The position numbers and the translations under genes are program-made. This document shows, piece after piece, positions 41,138 to 53,100 of a stretch of DNA of 64,000 bases. How positions within the stretch are numbered: the stretch's first letter is position 1; each line of letters begins with the position of its first letter. The DNA lies in the NCBI GenBank assembly GCA_034401795.1, contig CM067365.1:17041166-17105165 (forward strand), read 5' to 3'. Below the pieces are notes generated by a model. The model made no database searches and was not told where the DNA came from. It saw nothing but the letters and a program-made list of their open reading frames with translations. Source of the DNA: Chaetoderma sp. LZ-2023a. Its lineage: Eukaryota > Mollusca > Caudofoveata > Chaetodermatida > Chaetodermatidae.

Positions 41138-44100
41138 ATCCCATTCATACCGAAAATCTAAAAACCTTGTTTCAAAGGTAATAAATATATCACAGTCCAC
41201 TGGAATGACTAGCTTGCTTATAAAGCCATCCATTCCAGTGGTAAAGTTTCAAAACTAGTCTTCTCTTGGCTTGTAAATGGGCAATGTTCAAGACCAATGC
41301 AGAGACCAGTTTGGGATGGTTTAGCCATTAAAGAGTTAACAGCATAAAACTGTGATAGATAATTGAGTCTGAGTAAGAAACTGGTTTATGTGGTCTAAAT
41401 CTCACATGATGTATCAGTAATGGATTGGGCAATTATTGCCTTTCAAAGCAACCTAGGTTGAACTGGTCAGGTATTAACCTCACCTCCATTGTACTAGCTT
41501 GCATGACTATACCAGAGTGTTAACCATTTTCATCATGAATTTTATATTCATAGCATTCATTTGGATGGCGGTTAATTATCCCTTTTCATAATGATGTTAA
41601 AAGATTAATAATAGGAGAAATACTGGTACACATTTTGGAAATATTATTGCTTTTATTAGACAGGAGCCCGATATAGTAACATTGGTTTTCAAATTAAATA
41701 AAGATCAGAACATCTTTAGCAACGATTTGAATGCAAGTTTTAAAAATGAGATAGTCTTTAGAATAATCAGCAAGGATCTAAATAAACAAAGTCAATAAAT
41801 AAACCTTGTTTAATGTTATTCCATTTCTGTCTGAACTTTAACTCTTTCACCGATGATTTCCCCATTTCTCATTTTGAAGGCAACCATGTAGAAAAACTGG
41901 ATTATTTTGAAATTAATTCTTCCAGTCAAGTGAATTTCAAAATATTCAACAGAATGAGTTTTATATTGTAAATAATTTACATTTTCAGGGATTTGTAGAT
42001 GAAAGCACGGGAGAAAATGCGCATCAATTTTGTAACACCGATCAACATTAAATGATCCAAATTGAATTATTACGAACGACAATATAGCCGGCTTCTTAAG
42101 TTGGCGAGCCAGCGGTTCTTGAGATGGGAGGCATCATATTCCCGCGAGATATTATACGCTGATGGGAGTTTATCAAACGGGTACCCGTTTTTAAGGTCAG
42201 GACAATACTCAGTTCCTATCGCGCAATGATAATATATAGATATTCCCGATTCCAGAATATTTATATCCGAGTACTCGCTCTAAAATAAACTTCAGTTGGA
42301 GGCGAATCACGTGATTTGTATTTTTTCGCGCCTCCATTTTATATCAAATTGTGGATTAATTTTGATATAATAAACGAGCTTTATTAAAAGATACGCAATA
42401 TTTAGGTGCTCAAACCAAATAAATTCACTTCCCCGGTGATGTTTTGAGGTATACATTAAACGTAGGCGGTGGGAATTTTTACGGGAGAAAATACGTTGAA
42501 TTTCCGTGGTATCAATTTTAGAAAACCTTTTGTGGAAAATTCTGTAATATCAGCCCACCCCCTTTTTCAGAGATGTTTGGTTGGAAATTGAACACCTCTT
42601 GTCCTAATAGAAGCCTAGACTACTATTAAGCGAAATACGGTAAGTATTTGTATTTGTATTTAAATACTTTGCAAAAAACAAGTATTTGTATTTGAAGAAT
42701 TTCAAAGTATTTGTATTTGTATTTAAATACTGTTGAAATTATTTAACCCCAGCCCTGCAGTAGCTAGATCGTTCATGACCCGCTCAGAAGAGTGCGGTAT
42801 TTGCTCATTGGATGTATAGTCTCCAAAATAATGTTTTTGTTCCTAAACCTATTCGACCTAGTCGAATAAAGTGTCAGGTTAATATAGCCAATACAGTTTT
42901 ATTTCTGATAAAATATGTAAATTTGTGTGTGTTCAACTTAGTCATTTTTGAAGACTATACATGGAGCTGATCGTCTGCGTCAGCCAGTCAGTGAATACAC
43001 GGTCATGCACAATTGCGATTTACTGACCTCGCGTCACCGGCGGTCACAGCAACTAGCCCCATAGTGAGGGTATGTGCATGAGCCATCTTGCCAGTATATA
43101 CGATATCTATGCATTCACTACAGTCGAGCTTCATGTGCATGAGCCATCTAGCCAGTATATACGATATCTATGCATTCACTACAGTCGAGCTTCATGCTTG
43201 TATTGCAACCACATTTCTGGTTATAGCAAACCATTGTCATATACGCTTAAATAATACACTTCTTCCGATTACGAACAAGACAGTTTTAACTATCGAAATA
43301 ATTAGTAATTTACAATGGAAACCAAATCTGTATATTAGGATACTAAATATTTCAAACTATTGCCAAAATATTTTTATAATAATGAAAATGGAGTATTTTT
43401 GCTTACGGTCAACAATAATACGTGAACAATCGATTTCAGACGCATAGTACCAGTGTGTAGCATGTCTAAATAGACTGGACTATGATCACAAAATTGGACC
43501 TTTCCATTTTTAGCTATGCCCCACCCATCAATAGCTATGATGCTCCACCGACACCTCGCTCGTGCTGGGATCGATTGATCTCTGAACTCCCTGACTCAAT
43601 TTCCAGAAAACTATACTGGTAAGCAGTTGACTATTTTGAAACTAATCTGACTGGATGCTGTTGCTGCCATAAACAGTGCCCAGTCATCATCATCCTACAC
43701 GCCGCTTAGCTGATTATGATGTCATGTGACGCCAAATCATCGAAGGATACTCTGGAAAGGTGAATATATGTATGAGACTGGTTGGACAGTGATATTTTCT
43801 ATCTGTGTTGTTGTAGGTGCAGACATTGATATTTGCCATCTGTACTGTTGTAGGTGCAGACATTGATATTTGCTATCTGTGTTGTTGTAGGTGCAGACAT
43901 TGATATTTGCTATCTGTGTTGTTGTAGGTGCAGACATTGATATTTGCTATCTGGGCTGTTGTAGGTGCAGACATTGATGTTTGCTATCTGTGCTGTTGTA
44001 TGTACAGATGTTGATATTTGCTATCTGTGCTGTTGTAGGTGCAGACATTGATATTTGTTATCTGTGCTGTTGTATGTACAGATGTAGATATTTGCTATCT

Positions 44101-47100
44101 GTGCTGTTGTAGGTGCAGACATTGATATTTGCTATCTGTGCTGTTGTAGGTGCAGACATTGATATTGGCTATCTGTGCTGTTGTAGGTGCAGACATTGAT
44201 GTTTGCTATCTGTGCTGTTGTATGTACAGATGTAGATATTTGCTATCTGTGCTGTTGTATGTACAGATGTTGATATTTGCTATCTGTGGTGTTGTATGTA
44301 CAGATGTTGATATTTGCTATCTGTGCTGTTGTATGTACAGATGTTGATATTTGCTATCTGTGGTGTTGTATGTACAGATGTAGATATTTTCTATCTGTGC
44401 TGTTGTATGTACATATGTTGATATTTGCTATCTGTGGTGTTGTATGTACAGATGTTGATATTTGCTATCTGTGGTGTTGTAGGTGCAGACATTGATGTTT
44501 GCTATCTGTGGTGTTGTATGTGCAGGTGTAGATATTTGCTATCTGTGCTGTTGTATGTACAGATGTTGATATTTGCTATCTGTGCTGTTGTATGTACAGA
44601 TGTTGATATTTGCTATCTGTGGTGTTGTATGTACAGATGTTGTTTCACATCAAGAGTATACTTACCTCCCTAATACTTTTGATATTGCTAAATATCGGCT
44701 TTCACTCAATAAAACACTCAGATTAAAAACAGTTAGGTGCCCCTACTGGGCAGGGAGTCAGAGGTAGTCCGGCGGATGCTCGCCCCACCACCGCGCATGC
44801 GCCGACTACTACTTCCTCTTTGCTCATTTATTGGCAAAGGGTTACATGCGGTTTTGTGTTTTTCATACTTTTCTGCGCGTTGCCTTGTTTTTCGCTCACG
44901 TTTGACGATTATTTTTTGGTGGAAGCATGTCGGAAAGGGAGGATTCGCCTTTAGAAGGAGCGGGATCGCTTTATCAGGTGAATTCTTTGATATGCTAGCG
45001 TGTTTTGTCCCGGTTTAATGTATTTCCGGGACTCGCGCTTACCGTGATTAGCGCCTGATTATGTTGGTTTTTTACAACATGGTGCTTCATATGTCTCATT
45101 TCTCTTTGTGTTTTGTCCACAGGTATCGCATAGAAGCTTTGGTGGACTTTTCGGCACAAGAGGATATGTTTTCTCTCCACCACGGTTCCATTTCCTACTA
45201 ATACTGTTAGGTTATCTAACCAAAAGATCTATGTTCAGTGAGTTGGAGGCCTGTTATAAAGGTCTTCTCACTTTGCCCTCTTGCTCCAATTCCTTCCCCT
45301 GAGGTGGAGAGAATGTAGAGGCGTACTATGGTGGAGTTCTCCGGTTCATCACGTTGGATGGTTTGTCTATACAAGGATCAGGTATCTAATTATAATGTAA
45401 ACAAAAGGGGAGATAATTTCCCTTTTTGCCAATGCTAGAATTGGAAGGAGTTATCTCTGTATATCTGATTGTTGTGTACTCGAAATGCCAATTCAACGGA
45501 AATGTTCCGTTTACTTATACAATTCGTTCTTGCTCTTGGTGCTTGTTGCGGATCGATTAATTTGGTCACGAGAGTGATGACGTCATAATCGGCCTTGGCC
45601 TTTTTATTAACAATTAACGTTTTGTCCATGGCTGGTTCTTCTTGATTTCTGATCTTGATGATCCTGTCCTCTCTTTTTAGTTGGTTTTGAGTTTGCTAAC
45701 CTTAACTATCTTGCTCATTGTCCCTGTCCTTTGTCCTGTTTCAGAGACCTGGTTGCCCGTCCTGCGGGAGGTTTCTTAAAAGCCGCTTCGTCCCGCACTT
45801 GTGCTTCAGCTGCAGTCCCTGTGGACCGTTGCTGAAGTGCGACGTATGTAAGCTGTGGGGGGGCGAATTAATGTCTGATTTTCTCGCATTGCAGGCAAGG
45901 GAGAAGGTAATGGAGGAAGAGAGGAAGAAGAAGGAGAAAGTGTGTAAGAAGGGTAAGAAGAAGGCCTCATCCGCGGTGGATATGGAGGCCTTCAGGTCCG
46001 AAATGTTGCAAGAGATGCAGAGGACAATAAAGGATCTGGTCCCAGAGTTGCTTCGTGGCATGCTCCCTGGGCCAGCTCCTTTGTTGTCCTCGGCATCTGC
46101 TTACGAGCAGGTGATCCCCGCCTCTGAATCCGGTCTCTTTAGGTCCGGTCCGGTTGTGGATTCAGAGGTGGCCCCTTTGTTGGGGGCAGTCCAAGGCCCT
46201 GGCAGCAGGCATGGCGCCGCGCCGAGGGGCCGTGGACAACGGTTGTTGCTGGGACCCGCGGTCTGCTCATCAGACCCCGGGTATCCGCGCGCCGAAGGTG
46301 CCAAACCCTCCTATGGCACCTTTCCTGGCCAGTCCGGGTTAGCTTTCTTTGCTGACCCGGAGTCTAATCTTTCTGGCCAGGAAGAAGAGGATCTCCTGCT
46401 GGGGTCGCCTTCTGAGGACGTGGCCATGGAATACGACGTCTGTGCACCCCTCGCGGGGAATGCAGGCGACGTGTTCCATGGTTCTACTCACGCAGGAGTA
46501 GATTTCACGGTCCAGAGGGTGTCCCCGGGCGGTGCTGTTGACCACGGATACCGCATACCTCGGCTTGCCGATGGTATGGCTGGTGCTGGTCAGACCCGTG
46601 GTAGAGCGGTGTTTACCCCGCGCTCTGCCACGGCGCCTGCTCCTGGTCAAGCCGCGGATTTTAGCATGCCTGCTCTCTCGGGCCCGCATGCTTTTCCAGG
46701 CTTGCCAGGGGTATCAGCTTACCCGCCGTCGACATCAACTGCGAGTGCTCTGGAGGAAGACGAAGGCCCTCGTCTAGTAGAGCGCTCGCAGTTAGCCACG
46801 GAGGAGGATTGGTCGGACGCTTGCCAGTGGCTGGTAAGTGTTCGGCCAGATCTACCCGTGGAGCTGCCGGCTAGCCAGCGTGACCATAGGCCGTGGTTAG
46901 CTGGTAGGCCGGCGGCTACCGCTATGCCATCTCTGCCGCTTGCTGAGCATGTCGTGGACATGTTCGAAGCGGCAGAGGCGTCCATTAAGGTGAATGGACG
47001 TCTCGCGAAGGCCCCTCGCGAGGTGGCGAAGCGGTGCCGCATCGTGCCCCTGGATTACCAGCGGTACGGTGTGGTGCCAAAGCCGAGCGTTGATGATCGC

Positions 47101-50100
47101 GCGGCTTTGGGCGAAGATGCGCGGCCGGGCTCCCGTTCTGACACGGGAGTCTTGTGCTCGAACGCGTTGCGTTCGGCAAATGCCGCGCTGCGGGATGCGG
47201 AGGAGAGTGGGAGAGCGTCGATTGCCGCTCTATCCCACGTTTCCCAGCTGCTACAAGGGGTGGTAGCGGCTTCCGCATCACGCCAACCTAGCCCGGTGAC
47301 AGTCCAGAGAGCCATTCAGGATGGTATCAACCTGGCTTTGGACTGTTTGACGCGGGCGGTAACCAGAAGTGTCCGGGCGAGGCGCACGTTTGCGCTTGAC
47401 AATCTGTGCCCGTCCCAGGACCTGTATAATAGGCTGCTGCGGACGCCTATGACAGGTCCTGGTCTCTTTGGAGGTGAGGGATGCAGGCACCTCCAGGAGA
47501 CGGTCACTCTGGTTAATAACCAGAGGGCGCTGCGGGAACAATTTGAGGTGCTCCGGCGGGAGCGTGTTCGCGCAGCACCCCCTGCGTATCGTCCTCTGCA
47601 GGCTCGAGGTGGTGCTGGCCAGGTCAGGGGCCAGCCACCGTCGCAACGTAGGCCTAGGCCACGGGCGATTCGGCCAGCAGTGAGGGGGGCGCAGGCTCCC
47701 CAGCCGCACCCAGCCAGACAGCAGCCCGCGCACCGTGGTGCGCGCGGCGCTGGGCGGGGCGCGCGGGGATCTGGTCGCGGTAATCGGGCCTGATGGCCTG
47801 GTTACCGCGGTGGGAACCACTCCGGTGTTTCAGGCCGAGAGAACAGTGCCACTCTGGCCCTCCTTATGTCCACCTCTATCCCTAGGTGGACCGGTGGGCG
47901 GCCGTTTGGCCGCCCGCTTGCCAGAGTGGAAGCGGTTGACTCAGGACCGTTTAGTCTTGCGATGGCTTTCGGTCGGGTATCGTCCTGACTGGGTGACAGG
48001 CCCGCCATCGCGACTGTCTCTCGCGCCGATCTGGACTCCCATTCCACGGGATCCGGATCAGAGGTTGTGTATAGAGGAGGAAATAAATTCCCTCATACTA
48101 AAAGAAGCCATTCAGCCGGCACAGAGGTGCCCGGGCTTCTATTCAACCCTGTTCTTAGTAACAAAAAACACCGGAGGGTGGAGGCCGATTCTCAACCTCA
48201 AGCCGTTGAACAAGTTCATCGAGACACCCAGTTTCAAGATGGAGACTGTGCGCTCGGTGTTGGCGGGGTTAGAGCGAGGGATGTGGACAGCGTCGATAGA
48301 TTTGAAGGATGCTTATTTCCACATTCCCATAGAGAGGAGTTTCCGTCGATTCCTGAGATTTGCATTTCAGGGCCGGCGGTGGGAATTCAGGGTGTTACCC
48401 TTCGGAATTTCCACGGCTCCTCGGGTCTTCACCCGTGTGGTTCTCGCGATCACTGCATACCTCCGCAGGAGAAGCATAGCAGTCCACACGTACATAGACG
48501 ACTGGCTATTGAAAGCACACACCCGGGAATCGTTGTCAGCCAATCTGGAGATTGTTTTGAAAACTCTCTCGGACTTGGGCTGGATGATCAATTTCCCGAA
48601 ATCAGAGCTAACTCCATCCCAGAAGTTTGTTTACCTGGGCATGTTCTTCGATCTGGAGACGGGGTATGTGTACCCCACTCAGGAGAGGGTTCAAGTACTC
48701 ATCTCGGTAATTCAGTCGGTGTGCGACAGTCGTCATGTCCTGGCACGGGTTTACTTGAGAATGCTGGGCTTGATGGTTTCTTTGGAACCAGTCATTCCAC
48801 AGGCCGCCTTGCGCAGGCGTCCGATCCAGTTGTTTCTCATGACACAGTGGACCCAGAGTTCAGGTTCGCTGGACTCGAACGTGCCGGTGTTGGCGCCTCT
48901 GATTCACCACCTGCAATGGTGGTTGAATACAGAGAATCTCTTGCTGGGGGTTTTGCTAACCCCTCCCCACCCTCAGGTGACTGTGTATACAGATGCATCG
49001 ATGGAGGGGTGGGGAGCTTGTCTGGAAGAGTCCACAGTATCAGGGCTTTGGGATCTGGATCAGTCCAAGGAACATATCAATCTACTAGAGCTAAGAGCAG
49101 TAGTCCTGGGCCTGGAACATTTCTTACAGAAAGTTCAGGGCAAGATTGTTCTAATTCGTTCAGACAACTCAACAGTAGTGACTTACATAAACCGCCAGGG
49201 CGGAACGAAGTCGCCCAGTCTCTGTATGATGACATGGGGACTGCTTTGTTGGTGCCTGGATCATGGGATCACCTTGAAAGCAGTTCATATTCCGGGGAGG
49301 TTAAATCTGCTAGCGGACTCATTGAGCCGAAGGATGAGTGTTTTACCCACGGAATGGCAACTAAATCAATGTGTGGCGGATCGTCTGTTCGACCATTGGG
49401 GGAAACCCAACATAGATTTGTTCGCAATGAAGAAGAATGCGAAGATGACGACGTACGTCTCTCCGATTCCAGACCCAAGCGCTTTCGCAACAGATGCGTT
49501 AGCTATCAGCTGGGAGGGAATGTATGCATACGCATTCCCCCCAGCAATCCTGATTCCAAAGGTGCTTCAGAAAATCAGGCAGCAGGAGTGCCAAGTGCTT
49601 CTGATCGCCCCGGATTGGCCAAGCCGATCGTGGTATACGGATCTGCTGGACCTTCTGGTCTGCAATCCGGTTCCGCTGCCTCTGATGGACAACCTTACCT
49701 TCCAGGGCAAGGCCCTTCACGACAATCCGTCAATGTTCCGATTGACTGCGTGGATGTTGTCAAGGAATCTAGAATTAAGGAGGGCTTTTCTGAGCAAGCG
49801 GCCATGTTTATGGCCAAAGCCAGGAGGGGGTCAACCTCCAGAGCATATAATTATAAAATCAACAGATTTGCAGAATGGTGCTCAAAAAGATGTATTGATC
49901 CAATGGAATCATCTATTCAGGTAGTGGCTGATTTCCTCTGTCACCTATATGATGCCTATAGCCTCAAGCCTAACTCTATTGCTGGTTATAAGTCAGCTTT
50001 AATGACTGTTATTCCTTGCTTGGCTAATAGGGGGAGTGATGAAGTAAGTACATTAAATGTATTAATTAAAGGCATGGGCAATCTAAGACCAAGGAATCCT

Positions 50101-53100
50101 CCACTGATTCCGTCTTGGAGTTTATCACTGGTGCTCCAGGTACTAGGTGATAAGCCTTTTGAACCACTTAGTTCCATTTCTATGAAAATGTTAACTCTTA
50201 AAACTGTATTTTTAATTGCTGCGGCCTCGGCTAGGCGTAGGAGTGAAATTCACGCCTTATCAGCCGAGGTTGACCGTTTTGTGGTTACAGGGGAAGGCCT
50301 TAAGCTTCTACCTAGGATTAATTTCTTGTCTAAAAATCAGTCATTGAAATATCCAGGTCAACCTATTTTTTTGCCATCTTTAACTAGATATGATCCTAAT
50401 TCTAAAGTATGGTGCCCCGTACGGGCGCTGCTCCGGTACAAACAGCGTACTTCGGAGTGGCGTACCGACCAGTCAGCGTTATGGTTGTCATATATTGAAC
50501 CCCATGGTAGGGCGTCTAAGGACACCATTTCTAGGTGGATTGTGGAATGTATTCAATTTTGTCACAAATCCGCCACCGGGCGACAGGTTGACGTGGCCAA
50601 GGCTCACAGTGTCCGCGGTGTCGTGACATCCACTGCCCTTTTTAATGGGGTCCCTGTGGATGATATTATGTCAGTGGCTCAGTGGCACTGTGAGTCTAGT
50701 TTTACAGACCATTACCTCCGTGACACCTCTAACCCTCTCGCCTTGTCGATTTTGAAACAATAACCGCTTTATGTTTGTGAAGAGTGCCTCCGCATTGCTT
50801 ATATACTTCGCCATTCAGCGACGGTGACAACCACTTGTCGGGACTGTATCATCCTTCTCTACTGGATTCATGATGACAGCTTCCTAGGACAACAAGGTCA
50901 GTCTTGTTCATGTGTTGTTCATTGTTTGTATTGTCACGTTACCCAGTGTTATTAATATAGTGATGGTTTATGTGGGTTGTGGTTCTTTATAGAGAGTATA
51001 CGAAAATGGAGCCTTTTCGTCTCTGTCCTATAGTACTTAGCACTAGTACGAAGAGAGCGTGTAGGACATTGAGGTCATTTAATCTTCCTCCCAAGGGAGG
51101 GGGGGGAGCGCATATGACAAATCGGTCATCTCTCAGGCATCGGTTGTGTTATCCGATGGTTTATCAAATCCTGACTGTGTTTTCACACAGTTTCAGACGT
51201 CATAAGTGCCTTAAAACGCTTGAAAGCGTATAGGGAAGAGCTGGTCTTTTGACCTCGCCTCCCTCCCGCCAGATTCACTTTCGAATTCTGGCAATATCAA
51301 AAGTATTAGGGAGGTAAGTATACTCTTGATGTGAAATAAACGAAATCTAGGATTTCTTTTTTCACGAGAGAGTTGATACTTACCTCCCTAGATACTGACC
51401 CGGCCTCTCCGCCCCACAGAGGCTCGGTCTTCAGGCTCTTGGTAGTTGCATGTGTTAGCCAATAAATGAGCCAGAGGAAGTAGTAGTCGGCGCATGCGCG
51501 GTGGTGGGGCGAGCATCCGCCGGACTACCTCTGACTCCCTGCCCAGTAGGGGCACCTAACTGTTTTTAATCTGAGTGTTTTATTGAGTGAAAGCCGATAT
51601 TTAGCAATATCAAAAGTATTAGGGAGGTAAGTATCAACTCTCTCGTGAAAAAAGAAATCCTAGATTTCGTTTAATATTTGCTATCTGTGGTGTTGTATGT
51701 ACAGATGTTGATATTTGCTATCTGTGGTGTTGTATGTACAGATGTTGATATTTGCTATCTGTGGTGTTGTATGTACAGATGTTGATATTTGCTATCTGTG
51801 GTGTTGTAGGTGCAGACATTGATGTTTGCTATCTGTGGTGTTGTATGTGCAGGTGTAGATATTTGCTATCTGTGCTGTTGTATGTACAGATGTTGATATT
51901 TGCTATCTGTGCTGTTGTATGTACAGATGTTGATATTTGCTATCTGTGGTGTTGTATGTACAGATGTTGATATTTGCTATCTGTGGTGTTGTATGTACAG
52001 ATGTTGATATTTGCTATCTGTGCTGTTGTATGTACAGATGTTGATATTTGCTATCTGTGGTGTTGTATGTACAGATGTTGATATTCGCTATCTGTGGTGT
52101 TGTATGTACAGATGTTGATATTTGCTATCTGTGCTGTTGTATGTACAGATGTTGATATTTGCTATCTGTGGTGTTGTATGTACAGATGTTGATATTTGCT
52201 ATCTGTGCTGTTGTAGGTACAGACATTGATATTTGCTATCTGTGGTGTTGTATGTACAGATGTTGATATTTGCTATCTGTGGTGTTGTATGTACAGATGT
52301 TGATATTCGCTATCTGTGGTGTTGTATGTACAGATGTTGATATTTGCTATCTGTGCTGTTGTATGTACAGATGTAGATATTTGCTATCTGTGGTGTTGTA
52401 GGTACAGATGTTGATATTTGCTATCTGTGGTGTTGTATGTACAGATGTTGATATTTGCTATCTGTGCTGTTGTAGGTACAGACATTGATATTTGCTATCT
52501 GTGCTGTTGTATGTACAGACATTGATATTTGCTATCTGTGCTGTTGTAGGTGCAGACATTGATATTTGCTATCTGTGCTGTTGTAGGTGCAGACATTGAT
52601 ATTTGCTATCTGTGCTGTTGTAGGTGCAGACATTGATATTTGCTATCTGTGCTGTTGTATGTACAGACATTGATATTTGCTATCTGTGGTGTTGTATGTA
52701 CAGATGTTGATATTTGCTATCTGTGGTGTTGTATGTACAGATGTTGATATTCGCTATCTGTGGTGTTGTATGTACAGATGTTGATATTTGCTATCTGTGC
52801 TGTTGTATGTACAGATGTAGATATTTGCTTTTCACTTCAAGAGTATACTTACCTCCCTAATACTTTTGATATTGCTAAATATTGGCTTTCACTCAATAAA
52901 CACTCAGATTTAAAACAGTTAGGTGCCCCTACTGGGCAGGGAGTCAGAGCGTAGTCTGGCGGATGCCAGCCCCACCACCGCGCATGCGCAGACTAGCACT
53001 TCCTCTTTGCTAGATTATTGGCAAAGAGATCACACATGTTTTTTTTGTTCAATAGCTTTTTCGCTCTCTTAAACTGTTTAAGTGGTGTTTGTTTGGAGTG

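Larger units (their letters stand above)
44643..51673 (+). mobile_element. D3: full-length DIRS-type retrotransposon
   Basis: 7031 bp. Left end 'TTTCACATCAAGAGTATACT', right end 'CCTAGATTTCGTTTA'. Left flank ends GTTG and right flank starts ATATTTGC, which join to an intact minisatellite unit, so insertion caused neither duplication nor deletion. It has terminal repeats, ICR, gag, RT/RH and recombinase frames without internal stops. The only defect noticed is GTG in place of the recombinase ATG. Confidence 0.93.

Noticed and set aside
43796-44642. Regular 37-bp periodicity resembling a CRISPR array
   Set aside because: The whole unit repeats with no unique spacers, and the context is a eukaryotic intron; it is a minisatellite.
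44150-44673. Open frames of Cys/Val/Ile-rich protein across the minisatellite
   Set aside because: Produced by a stop-free 37-bp unit cycling through three frames; no start context or homology.
45741-47820. Several antisense frames over gag, also at 53989-56116 and 30792-32382
   Set aside because: Low-complexity GC-rich gag sequence is open on the opposite strand; none shows a known domain and none is conserved between copies beyond the gag constraint.
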